Shown: positions 1 to 8,571, counted from the stretch's first letter. The stretch: 64,000 nucleotides of DNA from Falsiroseomonas oleicola (GCF_019029495.1 NZ_JAERQM010000001.1:372001-436000); one strand, 5' to 3'. The notes: a model not told the origin generated them from the letters alone. Program-made: numbers and translations.

Positions 1-98
1 ACGCTGCCGATCAGCGGATTGCCCCTGTAGTCCTTGCTGGCTGTCAGCAGCGCCGCCGCGTGCCAGGGCAGCAACAGCCAGCGAAGCATCCGGCGCAT
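1..98 (-). CDS. Partial hypothetical protein (N-terminus only)
   Basis: An open frame begins with ATG at 98 on the minus strand and runs off the left edge. The visible 32 residues start MRRMLRWLLLPWHAAALLTA and go on with a charged SKDYRGNPLIGS segment. A second ATG lies three codons downstream. The start is only 4 bp past the stop of the upstream FAD oxidase gene, so the two are probably cotranscribed. The N-terminus is hydrophobic, but too little is present to assign a family. It does not look like glcE or glcF, the usual partners of glcD. Confidence 0.55.
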   Translation of the reverse strand, partial: MRRMLRWLLLPWHAAALLTASKDYRGNPLIGS

Positions 99-102
99 CG
101 GC

Positions 103-1530
103 TCACGCCGCATCCAGCAGGGGAAAGACCTTGTGCGGGTTCAGCAGCCAGGCGGGGTCGAAGGCGGTCTTGATGGCGCGCTGCTGGTCCAGCTCATGCG
201 GGGCGAATTGCACATGCATCAGGTCGCGCTTCTCAACGCCGACGCCATGTTCGCCGGTGAGGCAGCCGCCGACCTCGACGCAGAGCTTCAGGATATCCCC
301 GCCAAAGGCCTCCGCCTTGTGAAAGCTGGAGGCATCGTTGGCGTCGAACATGATGAGCGGGTGCAGATTGCCGTCGCCGGCATGGAACACATTGGCCACC
401 TGCAGGCCGTATTGCACACTCATCTCGCCGATGCGCTTCAGCACGAAGGGCAGCTCGCCGGTCGGGATGGTGCCATCCATGCAGAGATAGTCCGGGGAGA
501 TGCGGCCGACTGCCCCGAAGGCGCCCTTGCGGCCCTTCCAGATCGCCATGGATTCCTCGGCGCTTGTCGCGACCTTCAGGCTGATCGGGTCGAAGCGGTT
601 GCAGATCTCCTTGATGCGGTCGAGCAGCGAATCCTGTTCGGCGACGCTGCCCTCGACCTCGATAATCAGCATCGCCTCGGCGTCGAGAGGATAGCCGGCA
701 TGGGCAAAGGCCTCGCAGGCATGGATGCAGGGCTTGTCCATGAATTCCAGCGCCACGGGGATGATGCCGGAGCCGATGATGGCATCCACCGCCGCGCCGG
801 CAATCTCCGTGCCCTTGAAGGCGGCCAGCATGGCGCGCGCACCCTCGGGGCCGCGCAGGATGCGGACCGTGACCTCCGTGACGATGCCCAGCATGCCCTC
901 GCTGCCCGTCATCAGGCCGAGCCAGTCATATCCGGCCGCGTCCAGGTGATCCCCGCCGAGGTCGATGATGTCGCCCTGCGGCGTCACCAGCTTCAGGCCG
1001 AGCAGGTTGTTGGCGGTGACGCCGTATTTCAGGCAATGCGCGCCCCCGGAATTCATCCCGACATTGCCGCCGATCATGCAGGCGAGCTGGCTGGAGGGGT
1101 CGGGCGCGTAGAAGAAGCCCTCATGCTCCACCGCCTTGGTGATGCCGAGATTGGTGACGCCGGCCTCCACCACCGCCAGGCGGTCGTCGAAATCGATTTC
1201 CAGGATGCGGTTCATCCGCATCATGCCGATCACCACCGCATCCTCCAGCGGCAGGGCGCCGCCCGAAAGGCTGGTGCCGGCGCCACGGGGCACCACGCGC
1301 ACGCCATTGTCGTGGCAGTAGCGCATGACCGCGGCGACCTGGGCGGTCGTCGAAGGCAGCACCACGGCCAGCGGCATCTGGCGATAGGCCGACAGGCCAT
1401 CGGTCTCATAGGGCCGCATGCGCAGCGCCTCATGGATCACGGCATCGGCGGGCAGCAGGGCGAGCAGGGCGGCCACGATCTCATCGCGGCGGGCCAGGAT
1501 CTCCGGCTTGGGCGGCGGCAGGGCGATCAT
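103..1530 (-). CDS. FAD-linked oxidase, GlcD / D-lactate dehydrogenase type
   Basis: A 475-residue flavoprotein of the glycolate oxidase GlcD / D-2-hydroxyacid dehydrogenase family, which oxidises 2-hydroxy acids to 2-oxo acids. The FAD-binding (PCMH-type) domain lies at about 45-225 with PRGAGTSLSGGA at 81-92. The C-terminal oxidase domain carries HAGDGNLHP at 383-391 and GEHGVGVEK at 426-434, the usual signatures. The ATG at 1530 was chosen because GAGGAAC precedes it and the protein then starts MIALPPPKPE as relatives do; the frame stays open further upstream. No glcE or glcF is next to it, so a single-subunit enzyme is possible. The substrate cannot be read from sequence. Confidence 0.9.
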   Translation of the reverse strand: MIALPPPKPEILARRDEIVAALLALLPADAVIHEALRMRPYETDGLSAYRQMPLAVVLPSTTAQVAAVMRYCHDNGVRVVPRGAGTSLSGGALPLEDAVVIGMMRMNRILEIDFDDRLAVVEAGVTNLGITKAVEHEGFFYAPDPSSQLACMIGGNVGMNSGGAHCLKYGVTANNLLGLKLVTPQGDIIDLGGDHLDAAGYDWLGLMTGSEGMLGIVTEVTVRILRGPEGARAMLAAFKGTEIAGAAVDAIIGSGIIPVALEFMDKPCIHACEAFAHAGYPLDAEAMLIIEVEGSVAEQDSLLDRIKEICNRFDPISLKVATSAEESMAIWKGRKGAFGAVGRISPDYLCMDGTIPTGELPFVLKRIGEMSVQYGLQVANVFHAGDGNLHPLIMFDANDASSFHKAEAFGGDILKLCVEVGGCLTGEHGVGVEKRDLMHVQFAPHELDQQRAIKTAFDPAWLLNPHKVFPLLDAA

Positions 1531-1630
1531 GACGTTCCTCGGCAGCGTGCGTGTGGAAGATGGCCCTGGCACGCCAAGCCGGCAAGCAGATGCGGATTTC
1601 GTCGTGCTTTCCTGGCAGGATCGGCGCGCA

Positions 1631-2008
1631 ATGAAACGGAGCACTTCCATGCGACGCCTTCTGGCCGTGGCCCTGCTGCTGACGGCCCCCCTTCTGGCAA
1701 ACCCTGCCATAGCGCAGCGTGCCGGCGCCTATGTGGTCGAGGGCAGCGGCGCGGATGGCAGCCGCTACACCGGCGCCGCGCAGATCGCCCCGAGCGGCCC
1801 GCAGACCTGGCTGGTCACCTGGCGGGTGGGTGGGGAGACGATCCAGGGCATCGGCGTGGACAATGGCAGCGTGCTTTCCGTCGCCTACAACCAAGGCGGC
1901 GTGCTGGGCAGCGCGCTGTATGAGGTGCGGCCGGATGGCAGCCTCGTCGGCCTCTGGACCTCCGGCCGCGACGGCGGCCTGGGGCGGGAGACGATGTCGC
2001 CCCGCTGA
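1631..2008 (+). CDS. Small secreted hypothetical protein
   Basis: A 125-residue protein with an N-terminal signal peptide: Arg/Lys, then the hydrophobic run LLAVALLLTAPLLA and an AIAQ-like cleavage region near residue 28. The mature part is short, rich in Gly, Ser and Val, and probably beta-stranded (YVVEGSGADGSRYTG, TWLVTWRVGG). It resembles small periplasmic proteins of Acetobacteraceae of unknown role. ATG at 1631 has AGGAT upstream; a second ATG at 1649 (GGAG eight bases upstream) is equally possible and would shorten the signal. It converges on rpmJ across a strong hairpin. Confidence 0.7.
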   Translation: MKRSTSMRRLLAVALLLTAPLLANPAIAQRAGAYVVEGSGADGSRYTGAAQIAPSGPQTWLVTWRVGGETIQGIGVDNGSVLSVAYNQGGVLGSALYEVRPDGSLVGLWTSGRDGGLGRETMSPR

Positions 2009-2032
2009 GGCTTAAGCTCTGAGGCTCAAACG

Positions 2033-2072
2033 CGTCGCGCCGCGCCCGGGAGCCCCCGGGCGCGGCGCGACG
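2033..2072. terminator. Long perfect hairpin between convergent genes
   Basis: The arms 2033-2050 and 2055-2072 are an 18-bp perfect inverted repeat around the loop AGCC. The stem is almost all G+C and no T-run follows on either strand. It sits between the stops of the small secreted protein gene (+) and rpmJ (-). A second, shorter hairpin (GGCCCC-CGAA-GGGGCC, 2084-2099) lies next to it on the rpmJ side. A bidirectional termination or 3'-end stabilising role is inferred from position and symmetry. Confidence 0.7.
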
Positions 2073-2105
2073 AATCCCATGATGGCCCCCGAAGGGGCCG
2101 CAACC

Positions 2106-2231
2106 TCAGCCCTGGCGGGCCTTCAGCCGGGGATTCTTCTTGTTCAGCACATAGGTACGGCCACGGCGGCGCACCAGGATGCAGTTCTTGTCGCGCGTCT
2201 TGGCGGACTTCAGGCTGTTACGAATCTTCAT
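2106..2231 (-). CDS. rpmJ: 50S ribosomal protein L36, zinc-free form
   Basis: A 41-residue protein beginning [17 protein letters not shown] and ending NPRLKARQG, typical of L36. It has one cysteine instead of the CxxC...C...H zinc site, so it is the longer C-minus type. ATG at 2231 was preferred over the in-frame ATG at 2237 because it gives the family's normal start and better spacing from AGGATC. It is monocistronic with its own promoter, about 20 kb from the ribosomal protein cluster. In many bacteria rpmJ sits between secY and rpsM. Confidence 0.93.
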   Translation of the reverse strand: MKIRNSLKSAKTRDKNCILVRRRGRTYVLNKKNPRLKARQG

Positions 2232-2255
2232 GGTCATGATCCTGTGAAGGCGGGC

Positions 2256-2284
2256 GAGATAAGGGGCGGGGCCGGGCGAGTCAA
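2256..2284 (-). promoter_or_regulatory. Candidate sigma-70-type promoter for rpmJ
   Basis: On the minus strand TTGACT (2279-2284) and TATCTC (2256-2261) are separated by exactly 17 bp, 25 bp upstream of the rpmJ start. Spacing and hexamers fit a housekeeping promoter, and no other gene lies upstream in this orientation. Confidence 0.6.
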
Positions 2285-2327
2285 CCTTGGTACCGCCGCT
2301 ACCCCTCGCCAGGGCGCACCCGGGCGT

Positions 2328-2333
2328 TATAAT
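2328..2333 (+). promoter_or_regulatory. Perfect -10 hexamer upstream of the amidase-like gene
   Basis: TATAAT occurs at 2328-2333, 32 bp before the ATG at 2366, in otherwise very G+C-rich DNA. No convincing -35 hexamer is present at 17 bp (CTCGCC there). An SD-like GAGGAGAGGGTG directly precedes the ATG. A dedicated promoter is plausible. Confidence 0.45.
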
Positions 2334-2365
2334 TGAAACAACGCAACATATCCGAGGAGAGGGTG

Positions 2366-3004
2366 ATGGCTGACACGCTCGGCGCCGGGGGACTCGAGAC
2401 CATTCTGCCCAAAGGGTTCGAGAACAGCCTGGATACGCAGCGCGATGCGGATGCGGTGGCCAAGCTCAAGGCTGCCTGCCTGTCAGCATATGAGAGCCAT
2501 CCCCATTCCTGCTCCCATGCCGTTAACGCGGTCATCCGCCAGGTGATGGATCTGGATGAGGGAGCCTGGCCCCAGCGGCAGGCCAATGCGTTGGTCGCAT
2601 TCCTTGTGGACAGCGCAGATTGGACCAAGGTCACCCTGGATCGTGGCTACGAGCTCGCTCAGCAGGGCGTGGTTGTCGTCGGGGGGAAAGAAGAGAAGAT
2701 TGGCAATGGTCATGTCGTCGTGATCTTCCCCGGCCCGAAGGCCCCGCGTGGCGGATACAGCTTCACCGACAAACAGGGCAACAAGCAGAAAGTGGCGAGC
2801 AAGGGCCTGTACCCGCTCGTCCTTTCCACATCGATCGGCGCTTGGCCCGGCGCGAAGAGCAAAAGCGACAAGACCGTTTGGGACCCATGGGGAAAGGATA
2901 CCGCTTTTGCCGAGGTGCGCTTCTGGGCGCCCACGCCATTCGCGGCAGGCAAGCCGAATGTCAGCGCAAGCTTGCGCCGCCACGGCGGCCTACCTTTGAG
3001 CTAG
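2366..3004 (+). CDS. Putative papain-fold amidase / T6SS-effector-like protein
   Basis: A 212-residue protein with no signal peptide or membrane segment. It has a CSHAVNAVI segment (Cys49) at the start of a predicted helix and an [10 protein letters not shown] strand (His116), the spacing and context of the Cys/His pair in NlpC/P60, CHAP and Tae-type peptidoglycan amidases. The rest holds a second-half beta region and a Trp-rich tail. ATG at 2366 follows a strong GAGGAGAGGG site; an upstream in-frame start (2333) overlaps the -10 box and was rejected. The gene looks less G+C-rich than its neighbours, with ATATGA, GTTAAC and AGCATA words, and stands alone between convergent and divergent housekeeping genes. 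No immunity protein, VgrG or Hcp gene is nearby. The family assignment is inference and could be wrong. Confidence 0.5.
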   Translation: MADTLGAGGLETILPKGFENSLDTQRDADAVAKLKAACLSAYESHPHSCSHAVNAVIRQVMDLDEGAWPQRQANALVAFLVDSADWTKVTLDRGYELAQQGVVVVGGKEEKIGNGHVVVIFPGPKAPRGGYSFTDKQGNKQKVASKGLYPLVLSTSIGAWPGAKSKSDKTVWDPWGKDTAFAEVRFWAPTPFAAGKPNVSASLRRHGGLPLS

Positions 3005-3005
3005 G

Positions 3006-4250
3006 TCAATCCGCCGCCAGCTTTCCCACAGCCCCCTCCTCCGCGATGATCCGCAGGAAGCCGTCGCGGGTCTGCGGCAGCTTGCGGCCCAGGATCTGCT
3101 CCGCCACCTGGGTACGCAGCACCTGGGCGGTGCCGCCGGCGATGGCGAACATCCGGGCGTCGCGCAGGTAGCGCTCCATCGGATTGTCCTTGGAATAGCC
3201 CGCCGCGCCCCAGACCTGCAGAGCGCCATTGGTCACGCGGATCGCCATTTCACTGGCAAAAACCTTGGCCTGGGCGGCGGCCAGGCGGTCCGGGAAGCCG
3301 GCCGGGCCGGCGCTGCGGGCGGCGCGATGGACCAAAGCGCGGGCGGCCTCCACCTCGATCGACATATCGGCCAGCATCCAGCCGAGCCCCTGGAACTCCG
3401 CGATCGGGCGGCCGAACTGGCTGCGGGCATTGGCGCGGCCGACCGCATGTTCATAGGCGCCGGCGGCGAGGCCGAGCGCCACGGTGGCCGCGCCGACGCG
3501 CTGCCCGTTATAGGCATCGATCAGCCGCCCGAAGCCGCGCTGCCAGCCGCCAGGTGCGCGCAGCACCATGTCGTCCGCCACTTCCAACTCGGAAAATTCC
3601 AGCTCCGCCTCCGGCATACCGCAGAGGCCGAGGGAGGGGATTCGCCGGGACACGATCAGCCCTTCCGGCTTGCCGGCCTCATCCCGCACCACCAGGAAGC
3701 CACCGATGCCCTTGAAGGCGCCGTCCTCCACCACCCGGGCAAAGATCAGATGCAGGCGGGAGACGCCGCCACCGGTGATCCAGGTCTTGCGGCCATTGAT
3801 GATCCAACGGTCGCCGCGCCGCTCCGCCGTCGTCGCCATCTCCGTCGCGGCGGAGCCGGCCTCGGGCTCGGTGATGCAGATGGCGGGCTTGTCGCCGGCC
3901 AGGACCAGCCCGGCGGCCAGCTTCTTCTGCGCCTCCGTGCCATAGGCCATGATGGCGCCGACCGCGCCCATGTTGGCCTCTACCGCGATGCGGCCGCAGA
4001 CCGCGCAGGCCTTGGAGAATTCCTCCACCACCAGCGCGGCGTCGAGCACGGAACCGCCGGGGCCGCCCCATTCCTTCGGGATGGTCAGGCCGGTGAAGCC
4101 GGCCTCCGCCATCTTGCGGACCATCAGCCAGGGGTACTGGCCGCTGCGGTCGGTCTCCGCCGCCTGGGCCGCGGCCTCCTGCGCCAGTTCGCGGGCGCGG
4201 TCGCGCAGGGCGCGTTGTTCCTGGGTCAGCCCGTCGGTGCTGCTCATCAT
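3006..4250 (-). CDS. Acyl-CoA dehydrogenase family protein
   Basis: A 414-residue FAD enzyme that would introduce a trans-2 double bond into an acyl-CoA. Typical segments are the CITEPEAGSAA and WIINGRKTWITGG FAD/substrate loops near 135-165 and a C-terminal NPMERYLRDARMFAIAGGT block. In medium-chain enzymes the last motif reads yEGT and carries the catalytic Glu. Here it is AGGT, so the base must lie elsewhere (as in isovaleryl-CoA or long-chain types) or the substrate differs. ATG at 4250 overlaps the stop of the TerB-like gene (ATGA), implying translational coupling; a second ATG is at 4247. Confidence 0.85.
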   Translation of the reverse strand: MMSSTDGLTQEQRALRDRARELAQEAAAQAAETDRSGQYPWLMVRKMAEAGFTGLTIPKEWGGPGGSVLDAALVVEEFSKACAVCGRIAVEANMGAVGAIMAYGTEAQKKLAAGLVLAGDKPAICITEPEAGSAATEMATTAERRGDRWIINGRKTWITGGGVSRLHLIFARVVEDGAFKGIGGFLVVRDEAGKPEGLIVSRRIPSLGLCGMPEAELEFSELEVADDMVLRAPGGWQRGFGRLIDAYNGQRVGAATVALGLAAGAYEHAVGRANARSQFGRPIAEFQGLGWMLADMSIEVEAARALVHRAARSAGPAGFPDRLAAAQAKVFASEMAIRVTNGALQVWGAAGYSKDNPMERYLRDARMFAIAGGTAQVLRTQVAEQILGRKLPQTRDGFLRIIAEEGAVGKLAAD

Positions 4251-4894
4251 GCCAGCCTTTCCTCGATGGCCTCGGCCGCCTGCCGGTCCAGCCCGAGCGA
4301 CTTGCCCAGACGGTCCAGCCAGGCGCGCTCCGGCGCGGTGATATCGCCCATCGCCGCCACCGCGGCGGCATAGATCCGCGCCCGCAGCATCGGGTCACCG
4401 GCCTGCTGGGCCAGCGCCTCCGGCGTCAGCGGCGCGTCGAAATCGGCCAGGATGAAGTCGCGTTCCTCGGCGCTGAGGCCGGCGCCGTCGAGTTGGCCGG
4501 CGATGGCCTGGCGTTCGGCGGCATCGATGGTGCCGTCCGCCTTGGCGGCGGCGACCATGGCGCGGATCATCAGCACCGCTTCCGCCGTCTCCACCACGGG
4601 TGCTTCCGGCTCGGGCGCGGCGGGAGGGCTGTAGGGGCTGGCGGTCCATTCCGGCAGGCGGGCGGAACGGGTGGGGGGCGGGGCGTTGGCGGCGCTGCGA
4701 CGGCGCACGGGCGCCGGGGCGGGCGTGGGCTGGCCACCGCGCGTCATCGCTTCGATCGCCACCGTGGCCAGCCGCGCCAGATCGCGGGCCAGGGTCACCT
4801 GGCCGCCGCCGGTCAATCCGCTGCGTCGCGGCCGGCGGCGCGGCGATCGCGTGGCGCCGTTCAGCAACGCGCCCAGAACGCGGTTCCAATTCAT
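4247..4894 (-). CDS. DUF533 / TerB-like (YebE family) protein
   Basis: A 215-residue protein with a basic, Pro/Ala-rich N-terminal half (MNWNRVLGALLNG start, RRRPRR at about 20-25, low complexity to about 95). The alpha-helical C-terminal domain (about 100-215) contains AKADGTIDAAERQAI and ITAPERAWLDRLGKSLGL, the two repeats of acidic helix-loop segments typical of TerB/DUF533 proteins. The family's function is unknown; it is often a peripheral or inner-membrane stress protein. Its stop overlaps the start of the acyl-CoA dehydrogenase gene. Confidence 0.8.
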   Translation of the reverse strand: MNWNRVLGALLNGATRSPRRRPRRSGLTGGGQVTLARDLARLATVAIEAMTRGGQPTPAPAPVRRRSAANAPPPTRSARLPEWTASPYSPPAAPEPEAPVVETAEAVLMIRAMVAAAKADGTIDAAERQAIAGQLDGAGLSAEERDFILADFDAPLTPEALAQQAGDPMLRARIYAAAVAAMGDITAPERAWLDRLGKSLGLDRQAAEAIEERLA

Positions 4895-4945
4895 GGCTCG
4901 ACTCCCCCTGCCATCCTTAAGCCGGACAGCGGCGGTTGGGAACCG

Positions 4946-7462
4946 TCAGCGCCCCAGCAGGCCGCGCAACAGATCGGCCGCATTGGGCGCCCTTTGCGGC
5001 GCCTGCTGGTTCGGCGCCTCCGCCTCCGGCGCCGCCGGCGCGCCCTGCACCGTGGGCGCCGGGCCGGCCGCGCCACCCCGCGCGGCGGCCAAGGCGGGCG
5101 CGCATTCGCCCTGCACGCCGGCGGGCGCGCCGCGATTGCCGGCATTGCCGAGGATTTCCGCCAGGGCCTGCAGGGACCGGTCCGGCGTTTCCTGCTGCGA
5201 CAGGAAGGCGCCGAGGCCGGCGGCCGCTGCGGCGGTGGGCTCCACGCCGACGCGGGGCGCGTTCCAGCGCCCGGCGACATTCACCGGGGCACGCAAGGCG
5301 ATGCGCGGGGTGCGCAGATCGGTCTGCAAACGCACCGCCAGGGTTTCGTCGCGCATGTCGATCTGCCCGGTGCCGCCGAGCCGGCCGAGGCCGCCCTCGG
5401 CATAGAGCGTCTCCAGCCGCAGCACGCCGCCGCTGGCGGGCGCCCGCAAAGCGAAGCAGCGCAGCGGGATATCCGCATTGCCCGCCGGCAGCACCGCGCC
5501 GAGCACCTGCTGCGGCAAGGCCCGCAACAGGCTGCGCGGCACAGCGCCATCGACCAGCGCCAGGCCCAGATGGCCGGAGGCCGTGGCCGCCACGGCGCGC
5601 AGGTCCCCCCCCTGCCCGGCCAGATCGGCATCGAGCTGCGCCCGGCCGATCAGCAGCGGGTCCCGCCCCGCGGCGCGCGACAGGGCCGCAAGGTCGAGAC
5701 CCGGCGACTTCGCCACCACGCGCAGGCGCGGCGGGGTCTGGGTGGCATCGGCCTCCACCTCCAGCGCTAGCGGCCCGGCCGGGGTGGTGGCGTTCAGCGG
5801 CGCGATCCGCGCCTTGCCGCCGGCCAGCACCAGCCGCGCCGAGACCTGGCGCCAATCCTGGCCACCGGCCCGCATGGCCGGTGCCGTCATCCGCAGATCG
5901 GCGTCGAAGCCGCGCAGCGCGGCGAAGGGCAGCGGCGTGGCCGGGATCATGCGGTTGTCGGTCGGGGCCGCGGGCGCCGGGGCCGGCGTCGCAGGCGCCG
6001 CCGGGGCAGCGGCCGGCGGCGGGGCGCGCAGCGCATCCAGGTCGAGCCGGGCGAAGGTGAGCTGCCCCGTGACATTCACCCGCGAACCGGCCGCCAGCGC
6101 CAGATCGCCCCGCGCTTCCGCCGCCGGGATCGCCAGACGCAGCCCGGTGACGCGGGCGCCACCGGCCATGCCAGGCCCGGGCAGGGCAAAGCGCCCGGTA
6201 AGGCTGCCGGCGCCCGCCACGCCATAGGGCGAAAGGTCCGTGGCCTGGACCGTCAGCGCCAGGTCGATGCCGCGCAGCGCGCGCGGATCGGCGATGCGGC
6301 CCTGCGCCGTGCCGGTCACGCTCGGCCCCTCGATCCGCAGGTCCAGCGGCAGCGGGCCGCTGGCGCCGGCCAGCAGCAAGGCGGGCGTGCCGGCGGTGCC
6401 GGTGGCGCGCAGGGTCTGGCCCTCGACGGTCGCCTCGGCCTCCAGCGTGATCGGCGCCTCCAGCCCCGGCGCGGTGGCCGAGGCGCGGCGTAGCGCGAGG
6501 CCCGGGCGATAGGCGGCGAGGTCGGCCGCCCCCAGCGTCACCCGCAGGTCGCGCACGACGGCGACAGCGCCGCCCGTGCCGGAGGCAGCCGCCGCCGCCG
6601 TCACATCCCGCAGCGGCGGCAGCGCGACACCGGGCAGCAGGGGGGCGAGGCGGGCCAGATCGGGGATGGTCGCCGTCGCGGTGCCTTCCCAGGCCTGGCC
6701 CGTCAGATTGCCTTCCAGTTGCAGCGCCGCGCCCTGCACGCCGAGCGTCGCGGCGACGGGCCAGGCGGCGCCGGCACCGAAGGCCGCCAGCCCGCCGGTC
6801 TCGGCCTGAAGCGTCATGGCCTGGCCACGCAGCGCGATCTCGCCCTCGGCGCTGATCGCGCCATTGAGCGGTGCCTCGGCCTCCAGCCGCGCGATCTCCA
6901 TGGTCTCGGCGAGGCCGCTGCGGGCATCGTTCCAATGGATGCGGCTGCGCGTCAGCAGCAGGGCATCGATGCCCAGCGCCAGCGCCTGCCGCGCGCCTTC
7001 CTCCGGCGTGGTGGGGGCGACGGTGGTGCCGGCGGAGCGGGCAAAAACCCAGTTGCCGCGGCCCTGGGCATCCACCTCCAGCCGCAGCTCCGCGCCCTCC
7101 ACCTCGATGCGGGAGATGCGGATTTCGCGGGAGAGCAGCGGCAGCAATTCGGCCTGCACCTGGACGCGCTCGGCGGTCAGCATGCGCGGCTGGCTGCTGC
7201 CCTCCGCATTGGCCAGCGCGACGTCGCGCAATTCCACCGTCGGCACCAGCGACCAGGCGAGGCGCATCTCGCCGGCCGTGAAGTCGCGGCCTGTGGCGCG
7301 CTCCACCTGGGCGAACAGCCGGGGCCGCAGCGATTCGGCATCCAGCAGCAGCATCGCGGCGCCGATGCCGACAACCGGCACGCCGATGACGACGGCGCCG
7401 GCAATCCAGGGCCAGCGACGGCGGCGGGGTGTCGGGCGGATAGGCGGGGGTGTTTCAGACAT
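4946..7462 (-). CDS. AsmA family protein
   Basis: An 838-residue protein with one N-terminal membrane segment (about 18-38) after the basic cap RRRRWPW. An AsmA N-terminal domain follows (LRPRLFAQVERATGRDFTAGEM, about 44-75), then a long beta-rich periplasmic body with repeated LDL/VRG strands, and an AsmA C-terminal region near 600-760. AsmA/TamB-like proteins span the periplasm and are linked to lipid transport and outer-membrane assembly. An Ala/Pro linker (PAAAPAAPATPAPAPAAPT) lies near residue 490. ATG at 7462 was chosen; an in-frame ATG at 7492 would add ten residues, and neither has a strong ribosome binding site. The C-terminus is low complexity. Confidence 0.88.
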   Translation of the reverse strand: MSETPPPIRPTPRRRRWPWIAGAVVIGVPVVGIGAAMLLLDAESLRPRLFAQVERATGRDFTAGEMRLAWSLVPTVELRDVALANAEGSSQPRMLTAERVQVQAELLPLLSREIRISRIEVEGAELRLEVDAQGRGNWVFARSAGTTVAPTTPEEGARQALALGIDALLLTRSRIHWNDARSGLAETMEIARLEAEAPLNGAISAEGEIALRGQAMTLQAETGGLAAFGAGAAWPVAATLGVQGAALQLEGNLTGQAWEGTATATIPDLARLAPLLPGVALPPLRDVTAAAAASGTGGAVAVVRDLRVTLGAADLAAYRPGLALRRASATAPGLEAPITLEAEATVEGQTLRATGTAGTPALLLAGASGPLPLDLRIEGPSVTGTAQGRIADPRALRGIDLALTVQATDLSPYGVAGAGSLTGRFALPGPGMAGGARVTGLRLAIPAAEARGDLALAAGSRVNVTGQLTFARLDLDALRAPPPAAAPAAPATPAPAPAAPTDNRMIPATPLPFAALRGFDADLRMTAPAMRAGGQDWRQVSARLVLAGGKARIAPLNATTPAGPLALEVEADATQTPPRLRVVAKSPGLDLAALSRAAGRDPLLIGRAQLDADLAGQGGDLRAVAATASGHLGLALVDGAVPRSLLRALPQQVLGAVLPAGNADIPLRCFALRAPASGGVLRLETLYAEGGLGRLGGTGQIDMRDETLAVRLQTDLRTPRIALRAPVNVAGRWNAPRVGVEPTAAAAAGLGAFLSQQETPDRSLQALAEILGNAGNRGAPAGVQGECAPALAAARGGAAGPAPTVQGAPAAPEAEAPNQQAPQRAPNAADLLRGLLGR

Positions 7463-7510
7463 GGTTCCGATCTTGCCCCCCGTGAACCGCACCGCAACCC
7501 GCCGCCGGCT

Positions 7511-8491
7511 TCAACTCACCCGGCGCGGCTTGGGGGTGCGCGGTGCCTCGAAGCCCAGGAAGGCAAACGTTTCCTTCATGTGCTGGGGCAGCGGCGCCGC
7601 CACTTCCAGCCAGCCGCCGGCCGGATGCGGCAGGCGCAGGGCGCGGGCATGCAGGTGAAGCTGCGCCGGCAATCCGTCCATATGCGCGGCCTGGCCGCCA
7701 TACTTGCCATCGGCCAGGATCGGGCAGCCCAGCGCCTCCGCCGCATGCACGCGAAGCTGGTGGGTGCGGCCCGTGCGGGGCTTCATCTCCAGCCAGGCGG
7801 CCTTGCGGCGCACCACGTCCAGCGTGCGGAATTCGGTGATGGCATGCACGCCGTCCTCGCCATGCTCGGCCGGCGCGGTGCGTTCGCCGCGCGGGCCGCC
7901 CTGGCGGATCAGGTCCATGTCGATGCGCCCGGCGGGCGGGCTCGGCTCGCCCAGCACCACGGCCCAGTAGGTCTTTTCCACATCGCGCGTGCGGAAGGCG
8001 GCGGCGAGCTTCGCCGCCGCGCCCACCGTGCGGGCCAGCACCAGCACGCCGGAGGTGTCACGGTCCAGCCGATGCACCAGCCGGGGGCGTTCCGCCGCAT
8101 CCAGTTGCAGCGCGTCCAGCATCCCGTCCAGGTGTTTGGTGATGCCGGGGCCGCCCTGCACCGGCAGGCCATGCGGCTTGTCCAGCACCAGCACCTCCGC
8201 ATCCTTGTGGATGATCAGGCGCAGCAGCGCCTTGGCGTCCCGCTCATCCACCGGCTTTGGCGCGCGCGGCAAGGCGGCGTTGGGGTTCTCGGTGAAGGGC
8301 GGGATGCGAACTTCCTGGCCGGCCAGCAGCCGCGTATTCGCCTCCGCCCGCTTGCCATCCACGCGGATCTGGCCGGTGCGCAGCATCTTCTGCACCGCCC
8401 CCTGGGTGAGCGCGGGCACATGGCGCTTGAGCCATCGATCGAGACGGGTGTCGCCCTCATCGGCGGCGACTTTTTTCAACTGCACGGTCAT
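7511..8491 (-). CDS. rluC: RluA/RluC family 23S rRNA pseudouridine synthase
   Basis: A 326-residue enzyme that isomerises uridines in rRNA to pseudouridine. An N-terminal S4 RNA-binding domain spans about 12-75 (TRLDRWLKRHVPALTQG) and the catalytic domain holds HRLDRDTSG at 140-148, with Asp143 the expected nucleophile. PRTGRTHQLRVHAA follows. RluC type is inferred from the S4 domain and overall layout; RluD-type specificity cannot be excluded. ATG at 8491 gives the normal family N-terminus, though its upstream SD is poor. An ATG at 8545 would add 18 residues. Confidence 0.88.
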   Translation of the reverse strand: MTVQLKKVAADEGDTRLDRWLKRHVPALTQGAVQKMLRTGQIRVDGKRAEANTRLLAGQEVRIPPFTENPNAALPRAPKPVDERDAKALLRLIIHKDAEVLVLDKPHGLPVQGGPGITKHLDGMLDALQLDAAERPRLVHRLDRDTSGVLVLARTVGAAAKLAAAFRTRDVEKTYWAVVLGEPSPPAGRIDMDLIRQGGPRGERTAPAEHGEDGVHAITEFRTLDVVRRKAAWLEMKPRTGRTHQLRVHAAEALGCPILADGKYGGQAAHMDGLPAQLHLHARALRLPHPAGGWLEVAAPLPQHMKETFAFLGFEAPRTPKPRRVS

Positions 8492-8538
8492 GCAACAGGC
8501 CATAGCACGGGATGGACAGGCGCGCAGGCGCTGGATAA

Positions 8539-8556
8539 AGGTCATTCAACTGACCT
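8539..8556. promoter_or_regulatory. Palindromic operator candidate AGGTCA-N6-TGACCT
   Basis: AGGTCA (8539-8544) and TGACCT (8551-8556) form a perfect inverted repeat with a 6-bp A+T-rich centre (TTCAAC). It sits 16 bp before the first gene of the plus-strand acyl-CoA operon, in the divergent region shared with rluC. Its position would let a dimeric regulator control the operon. Which regulator is unknown and none is encoded next to it. Confidence 0.4.
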
Positions 8557-8571
8557 AAGCGGGGGGGAAAT

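Noticed and set aside
34-1923. A 629-codon plus-strand frame opposite the FAD oxidase
   Set aside because: No family features; it is the complement of a well conserved enzyme.
4917-6935. A 672-codon frame overlapping the AsmA gene on the same strand
   Set aside because: Composition is almost only Arg, Ala and Gly, and the AsmA frame has recognisable domains and a signal-anchor.
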